From NCBI GenBank assembly GCA_034769895.1, contig CM068370.1:34299747-34363746 (forward strand): a stretch of DNA of 64,000 nucleotides. Direction: 5' to 3'. The DNA comes from Magicicada septendecula (lineage: Eukaryota; Arthropoda; Insecta; Hemiptera; Cicadidae). Positions 22,029 through 33,369 of this stretch are shown here, piece after piece. Position numbers and translations under genes: made by a program. Each line of letters opens with the position of its first letter. Position 1 is the first letter of the stretch. The notes beneath the pieces are model-generated. The model saw only the letters and a program-made list of their open reading frames with translations, ran no database searches and was not told where the DNA came from.

Positions 22029-22298
22029 TATTGTATGTTGACAAGTTGGACACACACTAGCACACAACCACACACACACAGCGCACGCACGCACTGGAAG
22101 TCTAAACAGACACAGTATATACAGATTAGATAAATGTTAAACTAAGATGATAAACTATATTCATAAACATAACAAAACAATAACACAAGAGATAACACAA
22201 GAGATAACGGAGCACAAACTTATAACCGCACTCTACGAATGCACGACCGATACTCTTACAGGTGAGTAATTACAAGTAAGTGTTGATACAGTTCATAA

Positions 22299-22299
<1 letters not shown>

Positions 22300-22329
<30 letters not shown>

Positions 22330-22846
22330 TTCACGGATTAAACCAAAAAATGATTTGTTCCGGTCTCAAATAGGAAAAGATTAGAGTTGGTCGCTCCAGC
22401 GATTCCTCGACGTCCCTCACCTCTCCGTCCCCCGGGCTTATAGTTTCAGAGTTGTTTGGAGATGCGGCAGTCATCAAATCAGCAAAGATGTTCCCACCAT
22501 TACATCCGATACTGGGCTATTATTAGCTCCACGTTCAGCCCATCAGTACCCGGTGGGCTTTTCTATTCTTACAGCGGTGTAGAGCAGCTAACAATTCATC
22601 CATTGTTATTGGTCCACACAATCACTGATATCAGCAAAGGTTGTTTTTTCCAGATGATCCTGGGTCCATAGCTGCTCATAGTATTCAAGCCATTGTTGTT
22701 TCGAGATATTGACCTTCAGGTTATCCCTTTCCGTTTGATTTAAATGCCTTAATATTTTGTAAGCTTGTCCTGCCTGCCAGGTACATCGTGTTCTACATCA
22801 CTTACATATTTATCCCATCAAATTCGCTTGATTTTCCTGACTTCAC
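22300..22846 (-). pseudogene. RTE-like retrotransposon fragment with internal deletion and (CAT)n tail
   Basis: Starts on the plus strand with a (cat)n run and cttcacggattaaacc, the same 3' terminus as at 9632 and 44732. About 200 bp of 3' sequence is joined directly to the region just upstream of RT: minus-strand SKQQWLEYYEQLWTQDHLEK and an NRKAP-like GTDGLNVELI motif, followed toward 22846 by VPGRQDKL. The whole RT palm is deleted between them. It sits in the mariner carcass just right of the Jockey insertion. Confidence 0.7.
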
Positions 22847-23254
22847 TTGGAACCCAAATGACAAAGCATGGATTGGAAGCGTACGAGTTCACCTGTCAGG
22901 AAACGTCCAGAACCCAACTGTCAGCGGGAAAAATCATGTTGACAAACTTTTTTGGGATGCTGAAGGCCCGCTTTTTTATATATTGCAATGTGACAGGCGG
23001 TCACACTGTATGTAAATGTGGAGCATAATTATTATCAGCTGTTATGGGTGTCCAGGACGATTGAAGAATGTTTGAAAGTAAAATAATATTGTTAAAAATT
23101 AAAATTAATAGGATAAATTAGTAATAATACTATGAAGATATAATTTAATATGTGAGTGAAGTGTTGTGTAGTGTGGGTTGCATATAGAAGGTTATGGAAG
23201 TTTATTCATATGTAATAAAGCATTGTTTTAGAAAATTCAAGAATAAGGAAGTCA

Positions 23255-23757
23255 GTGAACACGTGGCCGGTCCAGAGTATCACAAAATATATAGAAAATA
23301 CGCCTACGCGCATATCGGCGGTGACGTCATTCTGCAGCGCCGCGGCATACATTGAGCAAGATTATAAAAGCAGTAGGCAGTCTTCATCTAACTCTCTTAG
23401 AGCTCTTAGAACTCGTAGAGCTCTCTTTGAACGAGTCTTCTTACAGCACTCAGCGAAAGCAGTCGCGGTGGTCATCGTCCAGTCAAGATCAATTCCAGGC
23501 AGTCCTTGGGGCCCGTGGAGTCGAGATAGCAGCGAGTGTCGGCAGGGAACAAATACGGAGTACGAGATAGTCGGCTACCGTTCCTGAGCTTCGTTTTGCT
23601 GATCGTGGCGGCTGGAAACGGACACCTAGAGCAAGGCTGTTCCTGGAGGCGGGTGCTGGAACTTGGAACCAGGAGGACGGATCGCTGGAGGCCGGATCGA
23701 GATCGTCGACCGGGAGGACAGCGAAGACAACAGAACAGGGAAGCCAAATTTAAATAA
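23255..23757 (+). promoter_or_regulatory. GC-richer promoter-like segment
   Basis: Within the 4.3-kb insert this 0.5-kb part is distinctly GC-richer than its surroundings. It has a tataaaa box at about 23364 followed by a quasi-repeated ctcttagagctcttagaactcgtagagctc (near 23393-23425). Frames on both strands (23255-23587, 23472-23747) are Arg/Ser-rich and have no known domain. I read it as the promoter/leader of the inserted element, without proof. Confidence 0.35.
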
Positions 23758-26189
23758 ATTTGTTGTCAAAGTATAAAGGTTTAAATCGAAAAAGAAAGAA
23801 CTTTCGAACCTATAAAAAAATTTATTTCATTGTGTAAAGTAAAAAGAACATTTATTTTAAATATAATTTTGTTTAAAGAAGACTTTGAACAGTTAAAATT
23901 TACAGCACTATTTATATAAAGAGAACATTTATTTAAAGTATATTTTCAAAGAAGATTTTGAACATTGAAGATTAAATAATTGTTTAAAATAACGAAAGAA
24001 CATTTTGGTATAATTGTGTGTAAAAGAAAAGGACAATAAGTGTATGTATTTTCACTATTTGAGCATTCTTTTCTGCAAGTCTAGTCTGGGCTATAACCTG
24101 TTACCTTGCAATATATATATATATATTTGTAATATAATTAAATATTACAAATATAAAATAAATAAATATAATTATTATGATATAATTATTATTGTGTGAT
24201 CCCACCAGATTAGTCTCTTTAAAGCCAGCAAGAATTATTGTGATGCTGATAAATATTGTCTGAATCTCGGTGTTGAACTCGCCGATGATACAGCTCCACT
24301 TTGGATTCACCAATTACAAAGAATAAATTAAATATAAATAATGTTTTATAATCAAGTGTGATGGATTGATAATAAAATAAAACCTTGTAAGTTATGAAAT
24401 TTTTACTAATATTTGGTCTTTTGTTTAATTGGTTAATTTAATTAATTAATAAATAATTAATTAATTGTGTGTGCACTTTTCTTAGATATTTATTCTAGCA
24501 CTGTAAATTATTTTTGTTTAGAAGAAAAAAATAGTTAACATTAATTATATAAATAAATACAACTCTTGTAACTGAATAATGATGTTCATTTATTGACATT
24601 CAAAATTATGCGCCAGTCAAACTGCGCATGGCCAAGGCATTGGCTGATATGTGCTCCAGTCGGTAGCGAACAAGATTAATAAAATATATTTTTTACAAGG
24701 TTAGTAATTATGGTTCTTTTAACGAGTCGAAATGGTCAGAGGGCAAGGAACAAGATACATTCTTACAAGTATTCTTAAACTAAATTATTATGGCTGAAAT
24801 AAAACAATATTATTATTTAAATTGTCAATTATGAAAATTAATATCGAACCATTCGATGAAATGACGTCACTCCCTTCAAGCTGGCCGTGTCCTCGTGCTG
24901 GCCGGGAATCAAGTATGGCTGCCGTCACCTCGATGTTAGCTGCTATACTGCTGGAACTGGCTGAGCTTCTCCCGCAGAAATAAAATGATATTCCCTTCTC
25001 TGCGAAGTAGTGTTGGTCCAGGAAGATGGTGTAGAGTGTCCTCTCTTCTCCTGCGATGTCGTTTCGTGATGGGTTTCTTGTGAAGTGTCCGGTGTTCAAA
25101 TATGTGTATACGTGTTCTGCGAATATGGTCCAAAATTGTCTCAAAATGGCCGTCGATTTCTGGTGCTTGTGTTTTATGATGTTATTACTGTTGTTTGGAA
25201 TTAGTGAGGTGTTAAAAATTAATAGTTAATGTTATTTTCACTTTTAGTTAACCTCAGTTACACTCTGCCTAACCACACTCGGTTTTACACAAACTTATTC
25301 TTTTTCGGTATTCTGTTAATACATTTTCAACTAGTCGTCTTCACGATTAACAATAGACTAATAGACTGAACGTCGTCGTTTTAGGGTAATTTGTGATATG
25401 TCTTTTTCCTCTTTATATTGTTCAATTATAAAAATATCTGTCTAAGACTTGGTTCACCATCTAAATATACATAATAAGTTTTCTTATTTTTTACTGTATT
25501 TCAAATATTTCTTAATTTTACATAAATCTAACTACTCAGTAATATTGATTAATTCATTTTACATATTTCGATATATAGCTGGGTTTGTTTCAAGTTCATT
25601 TAAGCCCAAAAATTACAATTTTTTATAATTATTGTATGCCTCATATTTTGTACAAATTTAGTGTTTAAATGGTTTTTAAGTGTTTTTTCTGATAATAATT
25701 CCCTGGAATATTCTTAATAACTCCGTGATTATCTTTGTTGTTAATAATTTTGTTGTTAAAACACTTCAATATTGATTAATTTACTGTTTAGTCTGATTTG
25801 ATTACCATTATAGGCCTAGTATTATTTGTTTCCAAAGGAAGTTAATTTTCTTTCCTTTGTCATTCCATTCGCTATTAATTGTATCTGTATTAATTATATT
25901 TTCAATTTCTGTGTTGTATGTATTGAATTCTATTCCCTATTATGTAATTTGATTCTCTGATAGATAGTTTTGGGTTTACATTACTAGTCTGTGTTTTCAA
26001 AAGTGGTGTCTTAACTAGTCTGCTTGTACATTATATATGGTTTACTGTTTTGAATAAAATTATTACAATTCTATTTCCTACTTGCCTCTCTGCCTTACAA
26101 ACTTGAAAATTAAATAACATGATTTTAAAATACAATGGAATATCTTATATCTACTAAACTTTTTTTTTATATCATTTAAACATAACAAA

Positions 26190-26475
26190 AACATCTTATG
26201 CCTAATAACACTTTCAGTTATCAACTGTCTCTTGTGTTCCTTATAACTATTTTGGTAATATAATGAAATGAAAATAAAAACATCTTATAATTAATGACAC
26301 CTGCAGTTATGAACTGTCTCTAGTGTTCATTATAATTATTTTTGGTAACACAATGAAAAAAAATAATAATAAAAACATCTTATAATTAATGACACCTTCA
26401 GTTATGAGCTGTCTCTAGTGTTCATTATAATTATTTTTGGTACCACAATGAAAAAAAAAATAAAAACATCTTATA
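26190..26475. repeat. Tandem repeat, about 92-bp unit, 3 copies
   Basis: The segment acatcttat recurs at 26191, 26280, 26375 and 26466, with cagttatgaactgtctct and gtgttcattataattat in between. Units differ mainly in the length of their A runs. It lies in the T-rich half of the unidentified insert. Confidence 0.8.
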
Positions 26476-26577
26476 CCTATTATTTTCTTATACTACTTAA
26501 TTTTTGAAAACACTTTTATTATCAAAATTGACCTCAGTCATTAGACTGTCTTTTATTTTTTTATATAATATTTCCCT

Positions 26578-26755
26578 ACACTGATGGTAGCCTTTTTAAT
26601 AGATTTCTATTTCTTACCCTACACTTTATTATAGTGTGTCACTTATTTTTGTCTACACTAATGGTAGTCTTTTTAATAAATTTCTATTTCTTACCCTACA
26701 CTTTATTATAGTGTGTCACTTATTTTTGTCTACTTTAATGGTAGTCTTTTTAATA
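26578..26755. repeat. Tandem repeat, 77-bp unit, about 2.3 copies
   Basis: The sequence tggtag(c/t)ctttttaata starts at 26585, 26662 and 26739, exactly 77 bp apart, and ttaccctacactttattata is shared. It is adjacent to the 92-bp array, and together they show local slippage or unequal exchange in this insert. Confidence 0.82.
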
Positions 26756-27811
26756 GTTTTTCACATATTATACTTATAACTAGTTTACAATTCGTTTCTC
26801 TTTAGATTGTATCTTGTAACTTGTTACTGGGTCTAAATATATTGGTTTTAATTTTGTTCAATGGTATGTATTCCATTATTAATATTTTTTGGAATAACTC
26901 TTCTTGTTTCTAGGCTCTTTGTAGGAATCTTGACCTATTTTGTCCTTTCTTCATTATTACATTAGTAATTTCTGGTCTTGTGGTTTCTCTGCTTCGTGAC
27001 CTTTTACATTTCCATTATTAATATGGTTTTCACCCTTTTATTTCCTTTTTCTTGTCTTTCCCTTTTTTCTGCTTCCCCAAACTACTGGGTATACTGCTGG
27101 TTTATTGAGTTTTTACATAGTAAGTTATTTTGATCAATGGTTTTCTTTGTTATTTTTTATTCTTATTAACATTTTATTGACTTAATATACAGTTTCTAGT
27201 TTAATCCTTAAAACAATTCATTCTTCTCACTCACTATGGAACTTTTCTCCTTTATTTATGTTGCATTAAGTTAAATGTTTAGCGTGATAATTTTGTTATG
27301 CTACAATATATATATTTTAGATCAGCAGAGAATAAACAGTACATACTACTCTGCCATGCTTATCAATAAAGTAAAGCCGGCAGTGATGCGGATACGTCCT
27401 GCATTTCTGGGTCATTCTCCTTCATTATAACCCCCGTCCACACACAGATCAGTTAACAGGTGAAACCATCAATTAATTGGTTTGTGAGAGACTCTACCTC
27501 ACCCTTCCTACAGTCCAAACTTGGTTTCATCTGGTTTGGTCCTTCAGCCTTCAAGTCGTTTGGTACACTCAAGGAGGCGTCGTGTTTACGCAACGATGAG
27601 ATAAAAGAAAATGACCTAAAATGACTCCTACATCGACACAAAGATTATATAGCAGCAGGCATAAAAACGCTTATTTAGAGGTAGGACAAATGTATTAATG
27701 TTGCTGGGACTTATGTTGAAAAGTAAAAAAAAAAAAAAAATGCCATACTGATTAAATAAACCGTTTTCCTCTACTGCTATTTCTCTCTTTAATTACTGAA
27801 TAACTCCCGTA

Positions 27812-28955
27812 TGTACCGATTAATCTCTATGCGACCTTGACGCACTAAAAACGTCTACCACAAAACATATTGGAAATCCGGAGTCTTTAAATAAGCAAAC
27901 ATAATTAAAAAATATATTCTGTAGTGGACACAAGCGTTTTTGAAATTCGTATAAGCTTTTTTCGTTCTACAATTAATCACATCATCTGATACGTAGATTT
28001 AACGCCGACGACGCTGGCTATTGTTCAGTGGTGTTACCATACCAGAGAGTTGAGTAGTGTCAACACAACTGTTTCGAGTGATGTTTGATTAGTTAGAAGA
28101 AAATACATGTATTAATTTCATTTACGTGTGTGGCATGAGTACACAGACGAAATTCTCTGTCGTACGAGCGTGTGTAGACAATGTATCGACGAACAAACTA
28201 CATCTGTGCTACGAGTCGTACCAGAGGTGTGCTAAATTAGTACTTGAAAATATCAGGTACGAACGAAACCGTTCTTAAAAAAATAACACGTACAGATACC
28301 TGGTATCATGTGCCTATTATTATATACATATACCTGTATTATATAATTTGTTATAAGAAATAAATTGAACCTGAAAGTATTAACGTGTTACTTTACACTG
28401 TGACTTTACTAAGCTGTTACTGTTTAAAAGAAAATAAAAAACAAGAGAATTTATAGGCCTGTCACCCTTTGGGAATACTAATTTAAGTTTTTACTAGGCG
28501 TAAACAAACTGATATAGATTTAATATTAAACTGTTGATTCAATTTTGGTTAGACAAGTCAGTTACGAAACTCAGGCAATGAAATTCTACAGTGCACGTAA
28601 TAGCACGACAAATTATGTCAAAAAAATTTATATGAGATGTGCAATGAAGTTGAAATCATCCCCGAAATCACATTAACAAAAAGTACTATATGGCCTGTCA
28701 GCCACTCTGTAGGTTATAACACAATATAATTCGCTTTTTCAAAATTTACCAAGCAGGTGTTACAACTTTTCAGTCACTGTTATATCCGTTCCACAAAAAT
28801 AATCGTTCCAAAATACCTGTTATAAGTATATCGGCCCACCTGGAGCTACGACAGACCTGTCTAAGTTACTAACAATGATATCGCAGTTTAGTTTGGAGCC
28901 AATCGCAAGCTGTTTGAAAACAAACTCACTTAAGTCTAAAAGAAACGTATTTACG
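27812..28955. other. No gene recognised
   Basis: About 1.1 kb of AT-rich unassigned sequence to the right of the mariner end. No motif found in any frame. Confidence 0.5.
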
Positions 28956-28959
28956 GCTC

Positions 28960-29990
28960 TTGTACAGAGTGATCGCGCATATATTCAATACTGACCCGAT
29001 AGAAGCGGATACGTGCATATTCTTGATCACCGCCAAAGTATCGTATCCACAAAATGTCGGTCTACCGAGATCTCTCTTCCCAGTAGGGTGATAACCCAAG
29101 CCAGCCACAGGTAGACGGATATCAGGCATGCGATTCAAGTGTTCACACAATCTCCTTCTGTGATCTTAAAAATCTTGTAGTGCAATGATACAATGTTTAA
29201 ATCGCGTCTAATATCCTCGTTCCTTCTCCGATCCAAGAGAGAACAACTTTGCGCCCCTCTTAGAAATTTTACCAAGAGTCCCTTTTACCAGAGTCAATGT
29301 CTCACTAGCGTACAGGAATGTGGGGACAGCCACAGTTTTATAAAATTTCATCTTGGTGTGTGATCACACTGCATAAGCCCTATAAACCCGGGATTCAGCA
29401 GGCAGATTTCAGGGCTAAAAGCAGTATCCAACGAGAAAGAAGGCTTAAGAAGAGCAGCTAAGAGCAAACATGATGAATAAAAACAAAAGGAAGCCGATTA
29501 TGGAGAAGGAGAGCACTAACATTACAATAAAACAAGTCAGAAAACAGAACTATGTTACAATTATGCAGCATTTTTGTTTTTTGTCGTTTTCCGCAAACTT
29601 CATTTTTATTAATTCAATGTACCTTTCCTCATAAACTATTCAACCTAATGACATGAATAGTGTGGTTCATTTTCATACATTTAAAACAATCTGAATCATT
29701 TAGAAATGTCTAAAATGCCACAGTTTTATAAAATTTCATTCGGGTATCCTTCCGTGTTTTATTCTTCAGATACATATGAATCGTTCCACAGATGCGTCTA
29801 AATTTTGTTGCCTTCTATTTTCTCCTCCCCAAAATCAATCTAATAAATTTCTGTTCTCATCGTTTTAACGTCTCTTGCATATTTTTGTTCAACGCGAGAG
29901 TTTCGTAGCCATAAAATACCTATGACCTGGGTATTGTCTTGTATTCTGAATTTCGGGTTTTGACAATCGTTTCGGTCTTATTATACGGCT
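28960..29990 (-). pseudogene. RTE-like retrotransposon C-terminal region, interrupted by a retrocopy
   Basis: The minus strand reads, from the right, a K-T-R-K-D-T-R-M-K-F-Y-K-T segment near 29740, resumes after the insertion with a VAVPTFLYA-like segment, and ends with LNRMPDIRLPVAGLGYHPTG and KRDLGRPTF near 29100, the conserved end of RTE-like proteins. Frames shift several times. The two halves join perfectly if 29352-29716 and one copy of the 23-bp duplication are removed. Confidence 0.72.
29352..29716 (+). mobile_element. Retrocopy of a Mutator-like transposon 3' end, with 23-bp target duplication
   Basis: Sequence 29352-29711 matches 31905-32270 (about 97 percent by eye), which is the 3' end of the Mutator-like relic. 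It is followed by a short A4 tail and flanked by identical 23-mers at 29329-29351 and 29717-29739 (gccacagttttat...ttcat). A 5'-truncated copy, short A tail and long target duplication are signs of LINE-driven reverse transcription of a cellular RNA. It interrupts the RTE fragment. Confidence 0.8.
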
Positions 29991-30127
29991 CGTGGTTCCA
30001 GCACATCTGTTTGCTTCGCTTAACCTATTTCCAATCTCTTCTTTTACAATTATAAGTCAGTCTTGCAACTACATAAGCAAACTCTTCCAGCTCCTCGAAT
30101 TACGTCTTTCCGAAATGTGTATTTGTA

Positions 30128-30853
30128 CGGGGGTCATCTCAAAAGCAAGCTTCCCTATTTTTTCTTTCAAAGGGAAATAGCGCAAGCTGGCTGACGAAGG
30201 TCGGAGAACTTTTATTTGTGTGTAGTGGCAAAACCTCATATGTTCCGTAGCAACATAACAACACGAAATTTACAATTATGGACGTTCCATTTATCAGTGT
30301 GTCCGTAGTGTGATTCGGGGTTTGCTACAAAAAAGAATCAGCGGCTGAAATTCATCGTCACTTAGTTTCTGTGAACGGACCTGAGTGCACTAGGATTAAG
30401 ATGGTCCACTGGTGGCATACATCGTTCTTGAAAGGAAAAGGTTTGTTGAGCAACAAAGTTCTTCTGCTCCACGATGCCGCACGTCATCATTCCTCGCGAG
30501 CCACGCATAATTTGTTGGAACCCTTTCAAAGGAGATTTTCAACCATCCCTCACATTCACACGATTTGGCTCTGAGTGATTTCCATATTTCTTTTCATCTC
30601 AAAGAACACCTGGAAGGACAACGTTTCGAAAGTGAAACAGGCGGTTGAAGCCTGCCCCGAAACTTAAGCACGCAGTGGTTCAAAGAGGGTATTGAAAAAC
30701 TTTTTTTACGCTTCAGAAAGTGTATTAACAAGGCTGGAGATTATGTTGCAAAATAAGTACATGTTTTTGAAAAAAGGATATTTTTCTTTTTAATTTTTAC
30801 ATGTGTTTTTATTTTTCCTAAATCAGGGAAACTTACTTTTGAGATGACCCTCG
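30128..30853 (+). mobile_element. mariner element, internally deleted, with TIRs and TA duplication
   Basis: Ends: CGGGGGTCATCTCAAAAGCA on the left and, inverted, CGAGGGTCATCTCAAAAGTA on the right, each next to TA (30126-30127 and 30854-30855). The 726-bp body keeps the first about 34 residues (MDVPFISVSVV, ESAAEIHRHLVSVNG), then jumps to the catalytic C-terminal half (VLLLHDAARHHSSRATHNLL, WFKEGIEKLF, CINKAGDYV). The second catalytic Asp of HD.AR.H is present, but the remainder is shifted and truncated. It is the classical deletion derivative of a mariner. Confidence 0.9.
30371..30760 (+). pseudogene. mariner transposase C-terminal half
   Basis: An open frame at 30371-30574 encodes KVLLLHDAARHHSSRATHNL and stops after HTIWL where PDLAPSDFHLF is normal. 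The next frame carries FHLKEHLEGQRFESE-like and KQAVEACPET sequence and ends in KCINKAGDYVAK. At least two frameshifts. No function is expected. Confidence 0.82.
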
Positions 30854-31169
30854 TATTATGCAGTTCATTAAAATGATAAAATGTTAAATTCATATATTTA
30901 CAGACTCATGGCAGAAAGAAAACACAGTTCTTACGATTGCATGCGCGTTTTACGTAGCAAGATCAATTTATATTCTAGATTTGTAATGCCAGATAAGGAG
31001 GATTAACATGGAATATCTAAAAATTTCTGATAAGTTTGTTTTTTATGTTTTTGAATTAATAATAGTTCACAGAATATCCATGCAAATTTGTTTCGCAAAA
31101 TTCCAAGTTTTACACTATCTTCGAGGCTTTTAAATTTTAAAGTACTACACGTTTAAATGTCTGGGCCAG

Positions 31170-32270
31170 AGAGGCTCACATACTTTTACAGGTCTTGATA
31201 TTTTATGCTTGTGAATCAAAACACGGCTTGAGGTACATCAAGTTTATTTGTGATGGTGCTAGCAGAGCCTACAAAGCTGTCACTGAAATGAAGCCATATG
31301 GGAACACAGAAATGACAACATTAGAGTGCATTGGACACATCCAGGAAAGGATTGATAACAGGCCAAGAAAATTCAAAAATGATATGAAGGGAAAAAACTG
31401 GATGATGGCAGAGGGGCTTATCAGGAAAAGGTTGTCTTACTGACAAACAGAGAGATTCTCTGGAATTATTATGGAAAAGCCATCAGGGATAATGTTAATA
31501 ATTTAGATAACATGAAGAAAGGAGTATGGGTCACTTTCCTGCATAAAGCTTCATCCGATGATCACCCGTAATATTTCTTGTGTCCCAAAGAAGAAAATAC
31601 TTGGTGTCAATACAACAAGAGCCAGCTAGAAGAAACCCAATACAAACACAAAAATGTACTTTCATTAGCAATAATTGAAGCTATAAAACCCATTTATAAT
31701 GATCTTTCCAGTCCAGAGGTTCTTAAAAAGTGTTTGCATGTAAAAATGAGGCGTTGAATGCATTGATTTGGGAGAGATGCCCCAAGACACATTTCGCATC
31801 CAGATCTATTGTTGAAACAGCTGTAAAACATGCAGTAGCTTGTTACAATGATGGCAGTATTACAAGGAGTAAAGTGCTAAGCAAGTTGGGAATTGTTCCT
31901 GGATCTTGGTGTGTGATCACACTGCATAAGCCCTATAAACCCGGGATTCAGCAGGCAGATTTCAGGGCTAAAAGCAGTGGTGTCCAACGAGAATGAAAGC
32001 TTAAAAGAAGAGCAGCTAAGAGCAAACATGATGAATAAAAACAAAAGGAAGCTGATTATGGAGAAGGAGAGCACTAACATTACAATAAAACAAGTCAGAA
32101 AACAGAACTATGTTACAATTATGCAGCATTTTTGTTTTTTGCCGTTTTCCGCAAACTTCATTTTTATTAATTCAATGTACCTTTCCTCATAAACTATTCA
32201 ACCTAATGACATGAATAGTGTGGTTCATTTTCATACATGTTAAAACAATCTGAATCATTTAGAAATGTCT
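31170..32270 (+). pseudogene. Mutator-like transposase relic
   Basis: Frames at 31195-31443 and 31730-31996, with a shifted stretch between, together read ACESKHGLRYIKFICDGASR, YKAVTEMKPYG, ECIGHIQERIDNRPRKFKND, KKGVWVTFLHKASSDDHP, CPKEENTWCQYN, KHKNVLSLAIIEAIKPIYND, LIWERCPKTHFASRSIVETA and YNDGSITRSKVLSKLGIVPG. This order is typical of the Mutator-like transposase family found in insects and other arthropods (GDGDS...KLECVGH..KR...NN.IW...PK). A catalytic GDGDS-like box is here CDGAS. The upstream DDE part is missing, and no terminal repeats were seen. Confidence 0.75.
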
Positions 32271-33369
32271 TATTGAGTCACATATTTATTTAACAAATTA
32301 TAATAAGACAAATATTGAAAAATATTATTTCATTAATTAAAATTTTATCATTTTATAATATAACATGCTATCAGATATCTGATTGATTCAGTTTGTTACT
32401 ACAGTTCTTGTCTACAAAAATTACAAAATTCAGAGTAGAAAATGACAAAATGAGGAAAGGTACATTGTTCATGATAATGCATTAAATTATTTGTAACAAT
32501 ATATAAGAATTATGGAGACCAAATATTGAAAAAAGTGTTCTTTTTTGTGTGCTCTTCTACGATCAGAATATACTAAGCATGTATATCAACTTTCATTTAG
32601 ACAGCATTAAAATCATACTTTTTAGACAAATAACAAAAAAAAATGTGTAATTTTACGACGCTGTATGTTAATGCCCCCTCCCGAGATTGTTTACGTATAC
32701 ACAACATGCGGACGACCGCATTCGTATACAATTGCGATATCAGTGTTAATACTTTAGGAGGTGGCTTTATCGCAGCTGTAATCTGCGCGTCGTCAACGTG
32801 TCTATACACAACACACGTGTGTACAACAGAGAGTTTCGTTTACTGTATGTACTGTACTTTCGACGTAAATAAAATTAAAGACGTACTTTCAACTAATCTG
32901 TCATCATTGCAAACAGTTGTGTTGACAGCAGCTGCAACATCGAAACAATAACCCGGGCCGGCGCTGTTTAATTTGTGTAACAAATAGTAGGATTAAATTC
33001 TCAAGACTTAAGCTCCTGCTAATTTTTCAAAATAGCAGATTGAAAAAAAAAAAATTCTTATGTTTTTTCGTTTGTAGCCTACTTGTAGTGCCAGAATGGC
33101 AATCGTTTATACGAGTCATATCTTCAGAATAGAAATATTCTACAGAACATTAGCGGACGACAGTTAATCCATCAATAAAACAGCATTTTGGTTTACATTA
33201 CGTAATTAGTAACTTAAAAGTAGGACTGATAGTACTATAATAAACAAATAAACAGTGTAGTATTCACACTTTCTCTCCTTTATGAACAGTAGTAAGACCA
33301 CGATTTTTATAGTAAAACCACCACGACTATTACTGAAAGTAGTAAAAAATTATAGATTTTTATATTGTA
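32271..33369. other. No gene recognised
   Basis: About 1.1 kb. Frames at 32597-32951 on both strands lack family motifs. An A-rich run at 33040 and AT-rich ends are all that stand out. Confidence 0.5.

Larger units (their letters stand above)
17684..22254 (-). mobile_element. Jockey-clade non-LTR retrotransposon, near full length (4.57 kb)
   Basis: Poly-T (22 T, 17684-17705) marks the 3' poly-A tail. The 5' end is at 22254. The 12-mer cttacaggtgag flanks both ends (17672-17683 and 22255-22266), a clean target-primed-reverse-transcription duplication inside the mariner host. It carries ORF1 (gag-like) and ORF2 (endonuclease and RT) in the classical Jockey order and lacks RNase H. A 160-bp 5' untranslated region contains a doubled acacaagagata. 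The long tail, perfect duplication and nearly open frames make it the youngest insertion in the nest. Confidence 0.95.
23011..27332. mobile_element. Unidentified 4.3-kb insertion inside the mariner
   Basis: The mariner reading stops after HTV at 23010 and resumes with NSTYYSAML at 27335. TA is present at both junctions (23009-23010 and 27333-27334). The block has no reading frame that I recognise and no obvious terminal inverted repeats. It contains a GC-richer segment with a TATA-like box (23300-23760), then about 3.5 kb of very AT-rich DNA with a strong excess of T on the plus strand from 25.4 kb, and two small tandem arrays. It could be a large solo LTR or a non-coding DNA transposon. Confidence 0.6.
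16688..27735 (+). pseudogene. mariner transposase, fragmented
   Basis: The N-terminus MTSRLEVSEFVEQRVVSVFW at 16688 matches the start of mariner transposases (SETMAR type). It is followed after the first insertion by IFNWVEQF and VTDEHRS.RPVEVSTP (the linker between helix-turn-helix motifs), then DDRRITVDLTGE, which continues across the Jockey insertion as LQVSVDTVHN. The piece at 22847-23010 holds NDKAW, SPVRK-like, QLSAGKIMLT and FWDAEGPL, which precedes the second catalytic Asp. The last piece has NSTYYSAMLINKVKPAVMRI, P-RPHTDQ and IDTKIIYS-like, KCINVAGTYVEK-like tails. Many frameshifts are present, so it is non-functional. Confidence 0.8.
16526..27809 (+). mobile_element. mariner transposon carcass split by four insertions
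   Basis: The left end, after TA at 16524-16525, reads CGAAGGTCATTCAATTTAAA and is followed by gagacaaatagctgtagaga. The right end (before TA at 27810-27811), inverted, reads CGGGAGTTATTCAGTAATTA and is followed by aagagagaaatagcagtaga. The two align over about 50 bp. Transposase pieces appear in the right order on the plus strand at 16688-16830, 17527-17683, 22267-22300, 22847-23010 and 27335-27735. Removing the inserted blocks leaves about 1.1-1.2 kb, near the 1.3 kb usual for mariner. Insertions, in order: Helentron-like (16831-17526), Jockey (17684-22254), RTE fragment (22300-22846) and an unknown 4.3-kb block (23011-27332). Confidence 0.82.

Noticed and set aside
22029-22094. Upstream extension of the Jockey ORF1 (start at 22094)
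   Set aside because: The extra 22 residues derive from a CA-rich leader and do not resemble gag. The start at 22028 gives a normal N-terminus.
23255-23757. Host gene exon with TATA promoter
   Set aside because: It lies within a block inserted into a mariner, and frames on both strands are equally open with no domain and no conserved motif.
24014-24313. Tyr/Ile/Asn-rich frames
   Set aside because: AT microsatellite translation on both strands.
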